Origin: an uncultured Eubacteriales bacterium
Lineage (GTDB): Bacteria > Bacillota > Clostridia > Christensenellales > Borkfalkiaceae
Reading direction: 5' to 3'
Assembly: GCA_905210545.1 (NCBI GenBank)
Contig: CAJLXC010000004.1
Span: 1-34,978 of the forward strand
DNA length: 34,978 nt
The notes under the pieces: model-generated
The model's input: only the letters and a program-made list of their open reading frames with translations
Databases searched by the model: none
What the model was told of the DNA's origin: nothing
Made by a program: the position numbers and the translations under genes
Shown: piece after piece, positions 15,860 to 24,215 of the stretch
Numbering within the stretch: position 1 is the stretch's first letter
Layout: each line of letters opens with the position of its first letter

Positions 15860-16044
15860 TGTCGAGAAAAAAGGCTACGCCTAAATCGGATTTTGATATT
15901 CCTGATTATCAGCTTGAATCTCTTGCAAGAGTTCTATTACCTATTTTTCAGGAATACCTGTCGTCCGAGCAGGGACAAAAAGATTACGCCGAATGGCAAA
16001 AAACACAACTGAATAAAAAACTCAATAATAAAGAGTCCCGTTAA
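15859..16044 (+). CDS. Small mobile-element protein, 61 aa
   Basis: The protein begins MSRKKATPKSDFDIPDYQLE, continues SLARVLLPIFQEYLSSEQG and ends in a charged tail. The pattern FDIPDYQ..SLAR.LLP..Q.. is one I associate with small accessory proteins of mobilizable or conjugative elements of gut Firmicutes, often close to a recombinase. The function is unknown. Its ATG overlaps the stop of a three-codon ORF at 15848 (ATG AGT ACA TAATG), which is the one with the ribosome binding site TGGAGG. Translation may therefore depend on termination-reinitiation. A strong terminator follows at 16177. No recombinase is left nearby. Confidence 0.5.
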   Translation: MSRKKATPKSDFDIPDYQLESLARVLLPIFQEYLSSEQGQKDYAEWQKTQLNKKLNNKESR

Positions 16045-16176
16045 ACAGTACAGGGATTGACCGTCTAAAAAAGATATGACGGCAGATAGGAAACCGCCGA
16101 AAACGTGCGGTATATAAGTGTTTAGTATAGTAAATTTTTAGGTTGAGCCGAAGATAATAAACCTACAAATAACGGC

Positions 16177-16220
16177 AGAGCCGATAGAGCAATCACGCTC
16201 TATCGGCTCTATTTTCATTT
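16177..16220 (+). terminator. Rho-independent terminator after mobile-element remnant
   Basis: A perfect 13-bp stem, AGAGCCGATAGAG with its complement and an 8-nt loop, is followed by ATTTTCATTT. The 130 bp before it (16045-16176) show no gene. From 16221 to the tRNA I see only A/T-rich sequence. Confidence 0.85.
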
Positions 16221-16301
16221 ATGGAAATTTTTAAATTCCTCAATATAGCAAAATAGCCCGAACGTCTTTTTTATAGTAAAGAAGTTCAAGCTATTAAGAC
16301 T

Positions 16302-16388
16302 TGGTGCGGGTGGCAGGACTTGAACCTGTACGCTTTTAAGGGCATAAGAACCTGAATCTTACGTGTCTGCCAGTTTCACCACACCCGC
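16302..16388 (-). tRNA. tRNA-Leu (anticodon CAG)
   Basis: On the minus strand the 7-bp acceptor stem GCGGGTG/CACCCGC closes the cloverleaf and the CCA end is encoded (TGG at 16302-16304). The anticodon stem TAAGA/TCTTA encloses the loop TTCAGGT, giving CAG. The long variable arm and GTGAAACTGGCAGACACG D region are typical of leucine tRNAs. T-loop TTCAAGT is present; the outermost T-stem pair is an A-C mismatch. It lies between tsaD and the mobile-element debris. Confidence 0.95.
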
Positions 16389-16424
16389 ACCGTGTCGCCG
16401 GATTATAATTCCGACGACTTTACT

Positions 16425-16453
16425 ATTTTATCACATTTTTTTTATATTGTAAA
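16425..16453 (-). promoter_or_regulatory. Promoter of tRNA-Leu
   Basis: Minus strand: TTTACA (16448-16453), 17-bp spacer, TAAAAT (16425-16430), about 37 bp before the tRNA. A CGGA/TCCG hairpin lies in the short 5' leader. Confidence 0.55.
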
Positions 16454-16463
16454 ACGTTTTTTA

Positions 16464-17516
16464 TCACTTTAGCGGAAGAACCGCTTTTGCATTCAACGTT
16501 AAATCCGCAAAATTACGGTTTTTATATTGTAAATAACCTTCCGCCGCAATCATTGCACCGTTATCCGTACAATATCTCTTTTGCGGCAACACTAATTTTA
16601 ATCCCGCTTTCTCGGTTGCGGCGGCAAGCGATTCCCTTAAATAAGTATTCGCGCCTACCCCGCCCGAAACGGCAATGGTTTTATATCCGGTTTCTTTTGC
16701 GGCGAGCAAAGTTTTTTCGACCAACACGTCTATTGCCGCGCGCTGAAAGCTCTCCGCGACGTCCGCGGCGTTGACGGTATTTCCTTTCTGCTCCTCGGTA
16801 TGCACGTAATTTATCACGGCGGTTTTAAGTCCGCTGTACGAAAAATCATACTTCCCGCCGTCGTACCCCTTTAGCATTTTAGGTAGTTTAACAACGTTTT
16901 TGCCGTTTTTTGCAATCCGCTCTATATTAGGACCGCCCGGATAAGGCAAACCGAGTACTCTTGCGACTTTATCGAACGCCTCGCCTACGGCGTCGTCTAA
17001 CGTGCTGCCGAGCGCTTTAAGCGTGTAATAATCTTCCACCGCAAGCACGGCAGTATGTCCGCCGCTTGCAAGCAAGGTTATAAAAGGCGGTTCGAGCGAT
17101 TTATCCGCGAGATACGCCGCGGCGATATGCCCCCTTATATGACTGACGGGAACGAGCGGCTTATCCGTTGCATACGCCAGAGCCTTGGCAAAAGATACGC
17201 CGACGAGTAACGCGCCGAGAAGTCCCGCGCCTTCGGTTACGGCGAAAGCGTCTATATCGTCAAGCGTAAGACCTGCCGAATTAAGCGCGTTTTGCGTAGC
17301 GGCGAGAATAGCCGTTGTGTGCATTCTCGACGCGATTTCCGGCACTACGCCGCCGAATCTGGCGTGTTCCGTTGCGGAACTGATAATTTCGTCCGCTAAA
17401 ACGTCGCGACCGTTTCTGACGATCGCGACGGCTGTTTCGTCGCAGGAAGATTCTATGCCCATAATAACGGGCGCGTCTTTTACGACAAAGTTTTTTAATC
17501 TCTCGTTATACAACAT
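16464..17516 (-). CDS. tsaD: tRNA N6-adenosine threonylcarbamoyltransferase TsaD
   Basis: TsaD transfers the threonylcarbamoyl group to A37 of ANN-decoding tRNAs, together with TsaB, TsaE and TsaC, none of which is in the window. The 350-residue protein shows the ASKHA fold motifs GIESSCDETAVAIV and SGGHTAVL, the metal-binding HIRGH (His126, His130), and SGGVGANTYLRE and CTDNGAMIAAEG near the end. The assigned ATG lies 1 nt after the prfB stop with no clear ribosome binding site, consistent with coupled translation. A start at the internal Met just before GIESSC is possible but would give an unusually short N-terminus. It is the last protein gene of the metK-to-tsaD block. Confidence 0.95.
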   Translation of the reverse strand: MLYNERLKNFVVKDAPVIMGIESSCDETAVAIVRNGRDVLADEIISSATEHARFGGVVPEIASRMHTTAILAATQNALNSAGLTLDDIDAFAVTEGAGLLGALLVGVSFAKALAYATDKPLVPVSHIRGHIAAAYLADKSLEPPFITLLASGGHTAVLAVEDYYTLKALGSTLDDAVGEAFDKVARVLGLPYPGGPNIERIAKNGKNVVKLPKMLKGYDGGKYDFSYSGLKTAVINYVHTEEQKGNTVNAADVAESFQRAAIDVLVEKTLLAAKETGYKTIAVSGGVGANTYLRESLAAATEKAGLKLVLPQKRYCTDNGAMIAAEGYLQYKNRNFADLTLNAKAVLPLK

Positions 17517-17517
17517 A

Positions 17518-18616
17518 CTACTGCGATTTTTTAAGGTAATCGTTTATAAATCCCTGTATATTGCCGTCCATAACGGATTGTATATCGCCGGTTTCGTAAC
17601 CCGTTCTGTGGTCCTTAACCAGGGTATACGGACAGAAGACGTAGCTTCGTATCTGGCTGCCCCATTCTATCTTTTTTATTTCGCCTTTGATATCCTGATC
17701 TCGTTCGAGTCGTTCTGCTTCTCTGCGTTCTAAAAGCTTGCTGATAAGCATACGCATAGCCATTTCTTTGTTCTGCGTCTGACTTCTCTCGTTCTGACAG
17801 GAAACGACTATACCCGTAGGTATGTGAGTGATTCTTATCGCGGAATCGGTTTTGTTGACCTTCTGCCCGCCCGCGCCGCTCGAACGGAAGGTATCGATTC
17901 TTATTTCGTCGGGATTTACCGTTATTTCGTCGTCGTCCACGATTTCCGGCATAACTTCGAGCGAAGCAAAAGACGTATGTCTTCTTTTATTCGCGTCGAA
18001 CGGCGAAATGCGAACTAATCTGTGAACGCCTTTTTCCGCTTTAAGATAGCCGTAAGCGTATTCGCCCTCGATTTTGAACGAAACGCTCTTTATACCCGCT
18101 TCGTCGCCGTCTAATCTGTCAAGCTCGGTAAGCGTATAGTCCTGCTTCTGCGCATAGCAGATATACATACGATAAAGCATTTCGGTCCAGTCGCAGGCTT
18201 CCGTGCCGCCCGCGCCTGCGTGAAGAGTGAGTATCGCGTTGAGATTATCGTATTTGCCCGAAAGCAACGCTTTAAGGCGCATTTCTTCTATGCTCTTTTC
18301 TACTTCTTTAAGCTCCGAATCGATTTCCTCGAACAGATCGTCGTCAGCCTCGTCGGCAAGCTCTATTATGTCGCTTGCGTCGTTCACGGTTTTTTCCGCT
18401 TTGGAAAACGCGTTGACTTTACCCGATATAGCCGAAATCTCTTTGGAAATCTGTTGCGATTTGGCAAGGTCGGTATATATCTCCGGTTTTTCGGAAAGCT
18501 CGGTTTTTTCTTTTAATTCTTCTCTCAGTCTTTCGACGTCAAAGAGAGTGTCCCGTCTCCGCGAGGATACCTTTCAATTCTTTGATTCTGAGTTTATACT
18601 CATCGACTTTTAACAT
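17518..18616 (-). CDS. prfB: Peptide chain release factor 2, with programmed +1 frameshift
   Basis: RF2 releases peptides at UGA and UAA. Zero-frame translation starts at the ATG at 18616 (AAGGAT upstream), runs 25 codons (MLKVDEYKLRIKELKGILAE then TGHSL) and meets TGA at 18539-18541. A +1 shift at CTT TGA C continues with DVERLREELKEKTELS and the main 290-codon frame. RF2 identity is shown by the codon-recognition tripeptide SPF (RISPFDANKRRHTSF) and the catalytic GGQ (SSGAGGQKVNKTDSAIR). Total product is about 365 residues, the family norm. The gene follows secA as in many Firmicutes. Annotating only the main frame would lose the N-terminal domain. Confidence 0.95.
18535..18560 (-). promoter_or_regulatory. 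prfB autoregulatory +1 frameshift site
   Basis: CTTTGAC, with the TGA as codon 26, is the classic slip site: low RF2 causes a pause at UGA, and the ribosome shifts to GAC. The usual Shine-Dalgarno-like stimulator three bases before CTT is missing; the best candidate, GGGA, ends six bases before it. Confidence 0.85.
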
Positions 18617-18661
18617 TTTTTAATTATCCTTGTGATTATTCTTTATTTTTATTTATAAAAA

Positions 18662-21352
18662 TCATTTGCCCTGACCGCAGCAATTTTTATACTTTTTGCC
18701 GCTTCCGCAAGGACAGGGATCGTTTCTGCCCGGTTCTTTAACGGTTTTTTTGAGATAGTTGGTCGTGCTGCCCTCTTTGTTGGTCGTAAGGTCTTTTTTC
18801 TCTTCTTTCTGTAGCGCGGGAACTCGTCTTAATTCCGCTTTTAAAAGAAGCGTTATCGTGTCGTCCTGAATGGCGAAGGTCAGATCTTCGAACATTTCGT
18901 AGCCTTCTTTCTTATATTCGAGAACGGGATCTACGTTGCCGTACCCGCGAAGGCTTATGCCCTTGCGCAGCTGATCCATAGCGTCTATATGATCGATCCA
19001 CTTGCTGTCTATGTTCTTTAAGAGAACCATTCTTTCGACTTCGGAGAAATTAACGCCTTCTTCTTTATATCTGGCGATTTTTTCTTCGTAAACTCTTACG
19101 GTTTCCTGTATAAGCTTTTCAAACAGATAATCGATATCCCACTTCTGCGCCTTTTCCAACGTGATAAAGCCGCTGCCTTTTGGCAAGAGTTTCATTTCGA
19201 TTGCGGTGTTTAAGGCTTCTATATCCCACTTTTCGGGTTTGTCGTCTACGTTTATCACCGATTTTACGGTCGCGTGAACGAAATCGGGTATAAGCTTTAT
19301 TATCTCTTCGTGAACGTTTTCGTCTTTAATGACGCGCATACGTTCCGCATACATAACCTCGCGCTGTTTGTTCATAACGTCGTCGTATTCGAGAACGTGT
19401 TTTCTTATACCGAAGTTTCTGCCCTCTATGGTGCGTTGCGCGTTTTCAATACTGCGCGAAAGCATTTTGGAAATGATGGGCTGGTCTTCGTCTATCTTAA
19501 AGAACTCGTATATTTTCTGCATTCTCTCGCCGCCGAAGCGTTTGGCGAGATCGTCTTCTAACGAGATAAAAAACACAGACGAACCGGGATCTCCCTGACG
19601 CCCCGATCTGCCGCGGAGCTGATTGTCTATACGGCGCGATTCGTGGCGTTCCGTGCCGAGAATATGCAAACCGCCGGCAGCCGCGACCTTAACCTTTTCT
19701 TCGTCGGTCTGCTCTTTGTATTTGTCGTAAATCTCTTTATAATGATTTCTTATTTCTTTAACGTCTTCGGGTATATCGGCAATAAACGAAGTGGCAAGTT
19801 CTATGGTTTCTTCTTCTACGCCCTCTTCGCGAAGTCTGCGCTTCGCCATAAATTCGGGATTGCCGCCGAGAAGAATATCCGTTCCGCGCCCCGCCATATT
19901 AGTGGCGATGGTTACCGCGCCGAATCTGCCTGCCTGCGCGACGATGTCCGCCTCTCTCGCGTGGTTTTTCGCGTTAAGAACGTTATGCTTTATGCCCTTT
20001 CTTATAAGCAGCTTGCTTATTTCTTCCGATTTTTCAACCGTAATCGTGCCGACCAGAACGGGTTGACCGTTTTTGTGGCATTTTTCTATTTCGTCGATTA
20101 TCGCTTTGTTTTTGCCGTTTACGGTTTTATAAATAACGTCCGGTCTGTCTATTCTCGCAACGGGTTTGTTCGTGGGAATTTCGAGAACGTCTAACCCGTA
20201 AATCGCGCGGAACTCTTCTTCTTCGGACTTGGCTGTTCCCGTCATACCCGAGAGCTTTTTATAAAGCCTGAAATAATTCTGGAAAGTAATCGTGGCGTAA
20301 GTTTTGTTTTCGTTTCTTATTTTAACGCCTTCTTTCGCTTCGATTGCCTGATGCAAACCGTCGGAATATCTTCTGCCGATCATCAGACGACCCGTAAACT
20401 CGTCTACGATTATTACTTCTCCGTCGGAAACGACGTAATCGTTATCGCGCTTAAATATATAGTTGGCTTTTAACGCCTGCTGTATGTGATGAGAAAGCGA
20501 AGCGTTTTCTATATCGGAAAAGCTCGACAACCCGAAAAAGGCTTCCGCTTTTTTCGCGCCCGATTCGGTTATCTGCACGCTTTTTTCTTTGATGTCTATG
20601 GTAAAGTCTTTATCGAGAACGAGCGTTTTCACGAACTTGTTTGCGGTAACGTATTTATCGCTCGACTCCTGACCTTTGCCGGAAATAATAAGAGGCGTTC
20701 TCGCTTCGTCTATCAAAATGGAGTCCACTTCGTCCACGATGGCGAAAGCAAGTCCTCTCTGAACCATCTGATCGAGACGACTTTTAAGATTATCGCGCAG
20801 ATAATCGAAGCCCATTTCGTTATTCGTTCCGTAAGTTATATCCGCGGCGTAAGCTTTTTTCTTGTCGGCGTCTTCCATTCCGGAAATCGCCACGCCTACG
20901 GTAAGACCTAAAAACTTATAGATTTTACCCATCCACTCCGCGTCTCGGGCGGCGAGATAATCGTTGACGGTAACTATATGCACGCCTTCTCCTGTCAATG
21001 CGTTAAGGTATGCGGGAAGCGTTGCGACGAGCGTTTTGCCTTCGCCGGTTTTCATTTCCGCGACTCTGCCCTGATGCAGACAAATACCGCCGATAATCTG
21101 CACTTTGTAGTGCTTCATTCCGAGGACTCTCATAGCCGCTTCGCGAGCGACGGCGAACGTGTCGTATAAAATATCGTCGGTGGTTTCGCCGTTATTTAGC
21201 CTGTTTTTAAGCTTGTCGGTCTGACCGCGAAGTTCCGCATCGGACATCGACTTATACTTGTCTTCGAGAGCCAGAACGCTGTCTGCCATCTTGTCAAGCT
21301 TGCGAAGGTTTCTTCTCGCTTCGCCGCCGAGAATATATCTGAATAATCCCAT
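18662..21352 (-). CDS. secA: Protein translocase ATPase SecA
   Basis: SecA drives proteins through SecYEG. The 896-residue protein has Walker A (MKTGEGKTLVATLPAYLNAL), the DEVDSILIDEARTPLIISG Walker B region, the preprotein cross-linking domain, TNMAGRGTDILLGGNPEF and GRSGRQGDPGSSVF in the second motor domain, and a C-terminal zinc-binding SEC-C motif (GRNDPCPCGSGKKYKNCC). Length and domain order are standard. AAGGAG precedes the ATG. It would serve export of the lipoproteins and secreted proteins seen here. In Bacillus-like synteny an hpf gene lies between comF and secA; here only 61 bp are present. Confidence 0.98.
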   Translation of the reverse strand: MGLFRYILGGEARRNLRKLDKMADSVLALEDKYKSMSDAELRGQTDKLKNRLNNGETTDDILYDTFAVAREAAMRVLGMKHYKVQIIGGICLHQGRVAEMKTGEGKTLVATLPAYLNALTGEGVHIVTVNDYLAARDAEWMGKIYKFLGLTVGVAISGMEDADKKKAYAADITYGTNNEMGFDYLRDNLKSRLDQMVQRGLAFAIVDEVDSILIDEARTPLIISGKGQESSDKYVTANKFVKTLVLDKDFTIDIKEKSVQITESGAKKAEAFFGLSSFSDIENASLSHHIQQALKANYIFKRDNDYVVSDGEVIIVDEFTGRLMIGRRYSDGLHQAIEAKEGVKIRNENKTYATITFQNYFRLYKKLSGMTGTAKSEEEEFRAIYGLDVLEIPTNKPVARIDRPDVIYKTVNGKNKAIIDEIEKCHKNGQPVLVGTITVEKSEEISKLLIRKGIKHNVLNAKNHAREADIVAQAGRFGAVTIATNMAGRGTDILLGGNPEFMAKRRLREEGVEEETIELATSFIADIPEDVKEIRNHYKEIYDKYKEQTDEEKVKVAAAGGLHILGTERHESRRIDNQLRGRSGRQGDPGSSVFFISLEDDLAKRFGGERMQKIYEFFKIDEDQPIISKMLSRSIENAQRTIEGRNFGIRKHVLEYDDVMNKQREVMYAERMRVIKDENVHEEIIKLIPDFVHATVKSVINVDDKPEKWDIEALNTAIEMKLLPKGSGFITLEKAQKWDIDYLFEKLIQETVRVYEEKIARYKEEGVNFSEVERMVLLKNIDSKWIDHIDAMDQLRKGISLRGYGNVDPVLEYKKEGYEMFEDLTFAIQDDTITLLLKAELRRVPALQKEEKKDLTTNKEGSTTNYLKKTVKEPGRNDPCPCGSGKKYKNCCGQGK

Positions 21353-21413
21353 ATTTTTCTCCTTGCCCTGTTTTATAGTGTTCCCGATCGCGAAGATCGG
21401 TGATATATCCGGG

Positions 21414-22142
21414 TTAATATTTATCTTTCGGAGGAACGCTTGCCACCGTCAGCAAAGATACGGTGCGCGCTCCCGCCTTTTTAAGTTTTACGGCAATCGC
21501 TTCCGCCGTAGAACCCGTCGTGGTCACGTCGTCTACGATAAGCAGATTCTTACCGGCTACAGCCGATTTGTCGGTAACCGCAAACGCGTCCGTAAGGTTT
21601 TGCTTACGGCGTTCCGCCGAAAGCCCCGCCTGTCTTTTCGTTTCCCGCTTTTTAAAAAGAACGTCTGAAACGGGAACGTTAATTCTTTCCGAAAGCTTGT
21701 TTGCGAGAATTTCCGTCTGATTATATCCGCGGCGACGCAAGTCTTTTTTCGTCATAGGAACGAAAACGAGCGCGTCCGCATTAAAACCGTTCTTGAAATA
21801 CGCCGCGGAAAGATATTCCGCAAAAATTCCGAGCAAATATCTCGCGTTGTCGTATTTTGCTTTTCTTATAAGCGTGTTTACGGGTTTTTCGTAATTGAAA
21901 ACGCTTCTCGCCTTATCGGTCGCGGTAAGCCTGTTTTTGCAGGTAGAACAATAATTTTCGTTTGCGACGGTTTGCCTTCCGCAATGCTCGCATATCGCGC
22001 CTTGTATAAACGGAAGAGATTTTTTACATTTACCGCAAAAATATTCCCCGTCGAATATTTCCTTTCCGCACGAAACGCACCGCCATCGCGGCTGATAAAA
22101 TATCTTTTCTAAAAGCTTGCCGACAGACTTAAACAACTTCAT
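21414..22142 (-). CDS. comF: ComF-family phosphoribosyltransferase-like protein
   Basis: A 242-residue protein with an N-terminal zinc-ribbon region (Cys pairs at about 22/25, 36/39, 51/54, 65/68) and a C-terminal PRTase fold. The PRPP-binding motif LLIVDDVTTTGSTAEA is at about 201-215, and PMTKKDLRRRGYNQTEILA is the usual ComFC segment. Homologues work in DNA uptake during competence, but many non-competent Firmicutes keep the gene, so competence cannot be concluded here. The ATG at 22142 shares one base with the metK stop (TGATG), a coupled junction; the codon before it is TTG and a less likely start. Confidence 0.9.
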   Translation of the reverse strand: MKLFKSVGKLLEKIFYQPRWRCVSCGKEIFDGEYFCGKCKKSLPFIQGAICEHCGRQTVANENYCSTCKNRLTATDKARSVFNYEKPVNTLIRKAKYDNARYLLGIFAEYLSAAYFKNGFNADALVFVPMTKKDLRRRGYNQTEILANKLSERINVPVSDVLFKKRETKRQAGLSAERRKQNLTDAFAVTDKSAVAGKNLLIVDDVTTTGSTAEAIAVKLKKAGARTVSLLTVASVPPKDKY

Positions 22143-23329
22143 CAACCGAGATACTTTTTAAGATCCGCGGCCTTATCCGTCTGTTCCCACGAAAACTCTT
22201 TTCTTCCGAAGTGTCCGTAAGCGGACGTTGCCGCGTAAACGGGCTTTTTCAGTCCGAGCTTCTTTATAATCGCCGCCGGTCTTAAATCGAATTCTTTAAC
22301 GATAATGTCTGCGATTTCGCCGTCCGTAAGTTTGCCCGTGCCGAAGGTTTTAGCCATAACGGAAACGGGTTTAGCCACGCCTATAGCGTAAGCAACCTGT
22401 ATCTGACATTCGTCCGCAAGCCCCGATGCGACAATGTTCTTTGCGATATATCTCGCCATATACGTTGCCGAACGGTCTACCTTTGTAGGATCTTTGCCCG
22501 AGAAAGAACCGCCGCCGTGCGGACATTTGCCGCCGTAAGTATCGACGATTATTTTTCTTCCCGTAAGTCCCGAATCCCCCGCAGGACCGCCTATCTCGAA
22601 TCTTCCCGTCGGGTTTATGAAATACTTGGTGTTTTCGTCTAAATATTCGCGCGGCAACACCTCGTCTATAACGTATTTTTTAAGGTCTTCTCTCAATTTT
22701 TCCGTCGTGACCTTATCGTCGTGCTGAGAAGAAAGAACCACCGCTTCTATGCGTTTAGGCGAGCCGTTTTCGTATTCTACCGTCACCTGACCCTTTCCGT
22801 CGGGACGAAGGTACGGAAGTCTGCCGCTCGTTCGCGCTTCTTCGAGTTTTTTGCACATTTTGTGAGCGAGAGTAACGGGGAGCGGCATAAGCTCTTCGGT
22901 TTCTCTGCAGGCGTAACCGAACATCATTCCCTGATCGCCCGCGCCCGTTTTATCTAATTCGTCTTCTCTGCCGGTGCCTGCAAGCTCTTCTTTGGCTTCT
23001 ACGGAATTATCAACCCCGAGCGCGATGTCCGCGCTTTGCGCCTTTAATCTGACGTCTATCTCCGCTCCGCTTGCGGAAAACCCCGCGGCGGCGTCGTTAT
23101 AACCTATTTCCGATATAACTTTTCTCGCAATCTTTTCCGCGTTCACCGTCGCTTTGGAAGTTATTTCTCCCGTAATCAGCATATAATCGGTAGACGCGAC
23201 CACTTCGCACGCCACGCGGGAATCGGGATCGCCTTTTAAATATTCGTCTAAAATAGCGTCCGCAACGCTGTCGCAAACCTTATCGGGATGCCCTTTCGTC
23301 ACGCTTTCGCTGGTAAAATAATTTTTCAT
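22142..23329 (-). CDS. metK: S-adenosylmethionine synthetase
   Basis: MetK makes S-adenosylmethionine from methionine and ATP. The 395-residue protein has the ATP-binding start TSESVTKGHPDKVCDSVADA, the GAGDQGMMFGYA hexapeptide region, and GGGSFSGKDPTKVDRSATY with the P-loop-like GGGSFSGKD. Length is standard. GAGG lies upstream of the ATG, and the gene leads the metK-comF-secA-prfB-tsaD block. The 5' leader is only about 25 nt, so there is no room for a SAM riboswitch, which is notable because metK is often under S-box control in Firmicutes. Confidence 0.98.
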   Translation of the reverse strand: MKNYFTSESVTKGHPDKVCDSVADAILDEYLKGDPDSRVACEVVASTDYMLITGEITSKATVNAEKIARKVISEIGYNDAAAGFSASGAEIDVRLKAQSADIALGVDNSVEAKEELAGTGREDELDKTGAGDQGMMFGYACRETEELMPLPVTLAHKMCKKLEEARTSGRLPYLRPDGKGQVTVEYENGSPKRIEAVVLSSQHDDKVTTEKLREDLKKYVIDEVLPREYLDENTKYFINPTGRFEIGGPAGDSGLTGRKIIVDTYGGKCPHGGGSFSGKDPTKVDRSATYMARYIAKNIVASGLADECQIQVAYAIGVAKPVSVMAKTFGTGKLTDGEIADIIVKEFDLRPAAIIKKLGLKKPVYAATSAYGHFGRKEFSWEQTDKAADLKKYLG

Positions 23330-23360
23330 TGAGATTTTCCTCGGTGTAAAATACCCGAAT

Positions 23361-23390
23361 ATTGTACCACTATTTCACCGTTTATGTCAA
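23361..23390 (-). promoter_or_regulatory. metK promoter
   Basis: Minus strand: TTGACA (23385-23390), 18-bp spacer, TACAAT (23361-23366), with a start expected near 23354. The region 23391-23466 between this and the first TetR operator shows nothing else. Confidence 0.75.
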
Positions 23391-23466
23391 CGTTTTCCCC
23401 CTACTTATCTTTTTTTGAACGGTTAAAAATTTTATTTTCGACTCTTTTCGTTTTATTTCTTTAAAA

Positions 23467-23484
23467 ATTGACTTTGGCGTCAAT
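23467..23484 (+). promoter_or_regulatory. TetR operator, distal copy
   Basis: ATTGACTTTGGCGTCAAT is an inverted repeat (ATTGAC ... GTCAAT, 6-bp centre). An identical 18-bp copy lies 81 bp downstream. This one lies upstream of the -35 box. Confidence 0.75.
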
Positions 23485-23511
23485 AAAATTTTCAAAACCC
23501 GCGATAAATCG

Positions 23512-23540
23512 TTGACAAATTTTTTCGACTTACCTATAAT
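23512..23540 (+). promoter_or_regulatory. Consensus promoter of tetR-exporter operon
   Basis: TTGACA (23512-23517), 17-bp spacer, TATAAT (23535-23540). Both boxes are perfect, so the promoter should be strong unless repressed. Confidence 0.85.
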
Positions 23541-23547
23541 AGTCGTA

Positions 23548-23565
23548 ATTGACTTTGGCGTCAAT
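23548..23565 (+). promoter_or_regulatory. TetR operator, proximal copy
   Basis: The same 18-bp palindrome as at 23467, placed over the expected transcription start and ending just before the ribosome binding site (AAGGAG, 23567-23572). Bound repressor here would block RNA polymerase. Confidence 0.8.
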
Positions 23566-23579
23566 CAAGGAGAATCACA

Positions 23580-24215
23580 ATGAAAATCAAAGCCGACGGA
23601 AGCGGCGCGAAGGAATCGCGGAAAAGAGAGTTGGCTATAGCCGGTCTTAAGGTTTTTTGCGAAAAGGGTTTTGACGGCGCAACGATAGAAGACATCGTTA
23701 AAAAAGCGGGTTGCAGTCACGGATTGTTTTATCACTATTTTAAAAACAAAAACGAAGTTTTTGACGAAACGATGCGTATTCACCGCGAGAAGAATAACGA
23801 GGAAATCGATAAACAGCTTGAAAAGGAAAAAAATTACGTAGAAAAGCTGCGGATCATAATAAACAATATGTTTTACGATCTCAAAAACGACGAGAACTTT
23901 GCGTATTTTTATTATTTTTTCGTTTCTCAATGCTTTACGTGCAAAGAGAAAAAGCTTCCCTCGTGCGACGATAAGCAGCCGCCGTCCGAGCCGCCCATCT
24001 TGCGGCTTGAAAAATTGTTTGCGGAAGGTCAAGCCGCGGGAGATTTTTCCGATAAACATTCGCCCAAAGACTGCGCGAGACTTTTTATATCGATAATTCA
24101 GGGCGCGACGCTCGGCTACGTTATCGCGCCAAAAGAATTGCAGAAGCGTATGACGCTCCCCGACACGGACTTTATACTCGAAATTTTCAGCAAGGAGAGA
24201 TTAAATGAAAAATAA
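23580..24215 (+). CDS. TetR/AcrR-family transcriptional repressor
   Basis: A 211-residue regulator. The N-terminal helix-turn-helix (about residues 14-62) reads KRELAIAGLKVFCEKGFDGA then TIEDIVKKAGCSHGLFYHYF, a textbook TetR domain. The C-terminal ligand-binding half is helical and contains several Cys (FVSQCFTCKEKKLPSCDD), possibly ligand- or metal-related. Two identical palindromes flank its promoter, so it most likely represses itself and the two exporter genes, with which it overlaps (11 nt). The inducing compound is unknown. Confidence 0.9.
   Translation: MKIKADGSGAKESRKRELAIAGLKVFCEKGFDGATIEDIVKKAGCSHGLFYHYFKNKNEVFDETMRIHREKNNEEIDKQLEKEKNYVEKLRIIINNMFYDLKNDENFAYFYYFFVSQCFTCKEKKLPSCDDKQPPSEPPILRLEKLFAEGQAAGDFSDKHSPKDCARLFISIIQGATLGYVIAPKELQKRMTLPDTDFILEIFSKERLNEK

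Noticed and set aside
18227..18616. prfB as a frameshifted pseudogene
   Set aside because: The stop at codon 26 within CTTTGAC is the conserved programmed shift of RF2, and the rest of the gene is intact.
23330..23400. SAM riboswitch before metK
   Set aside because: The promoter lies only about 30 bp before the start codon, leaving no room for an S-box.
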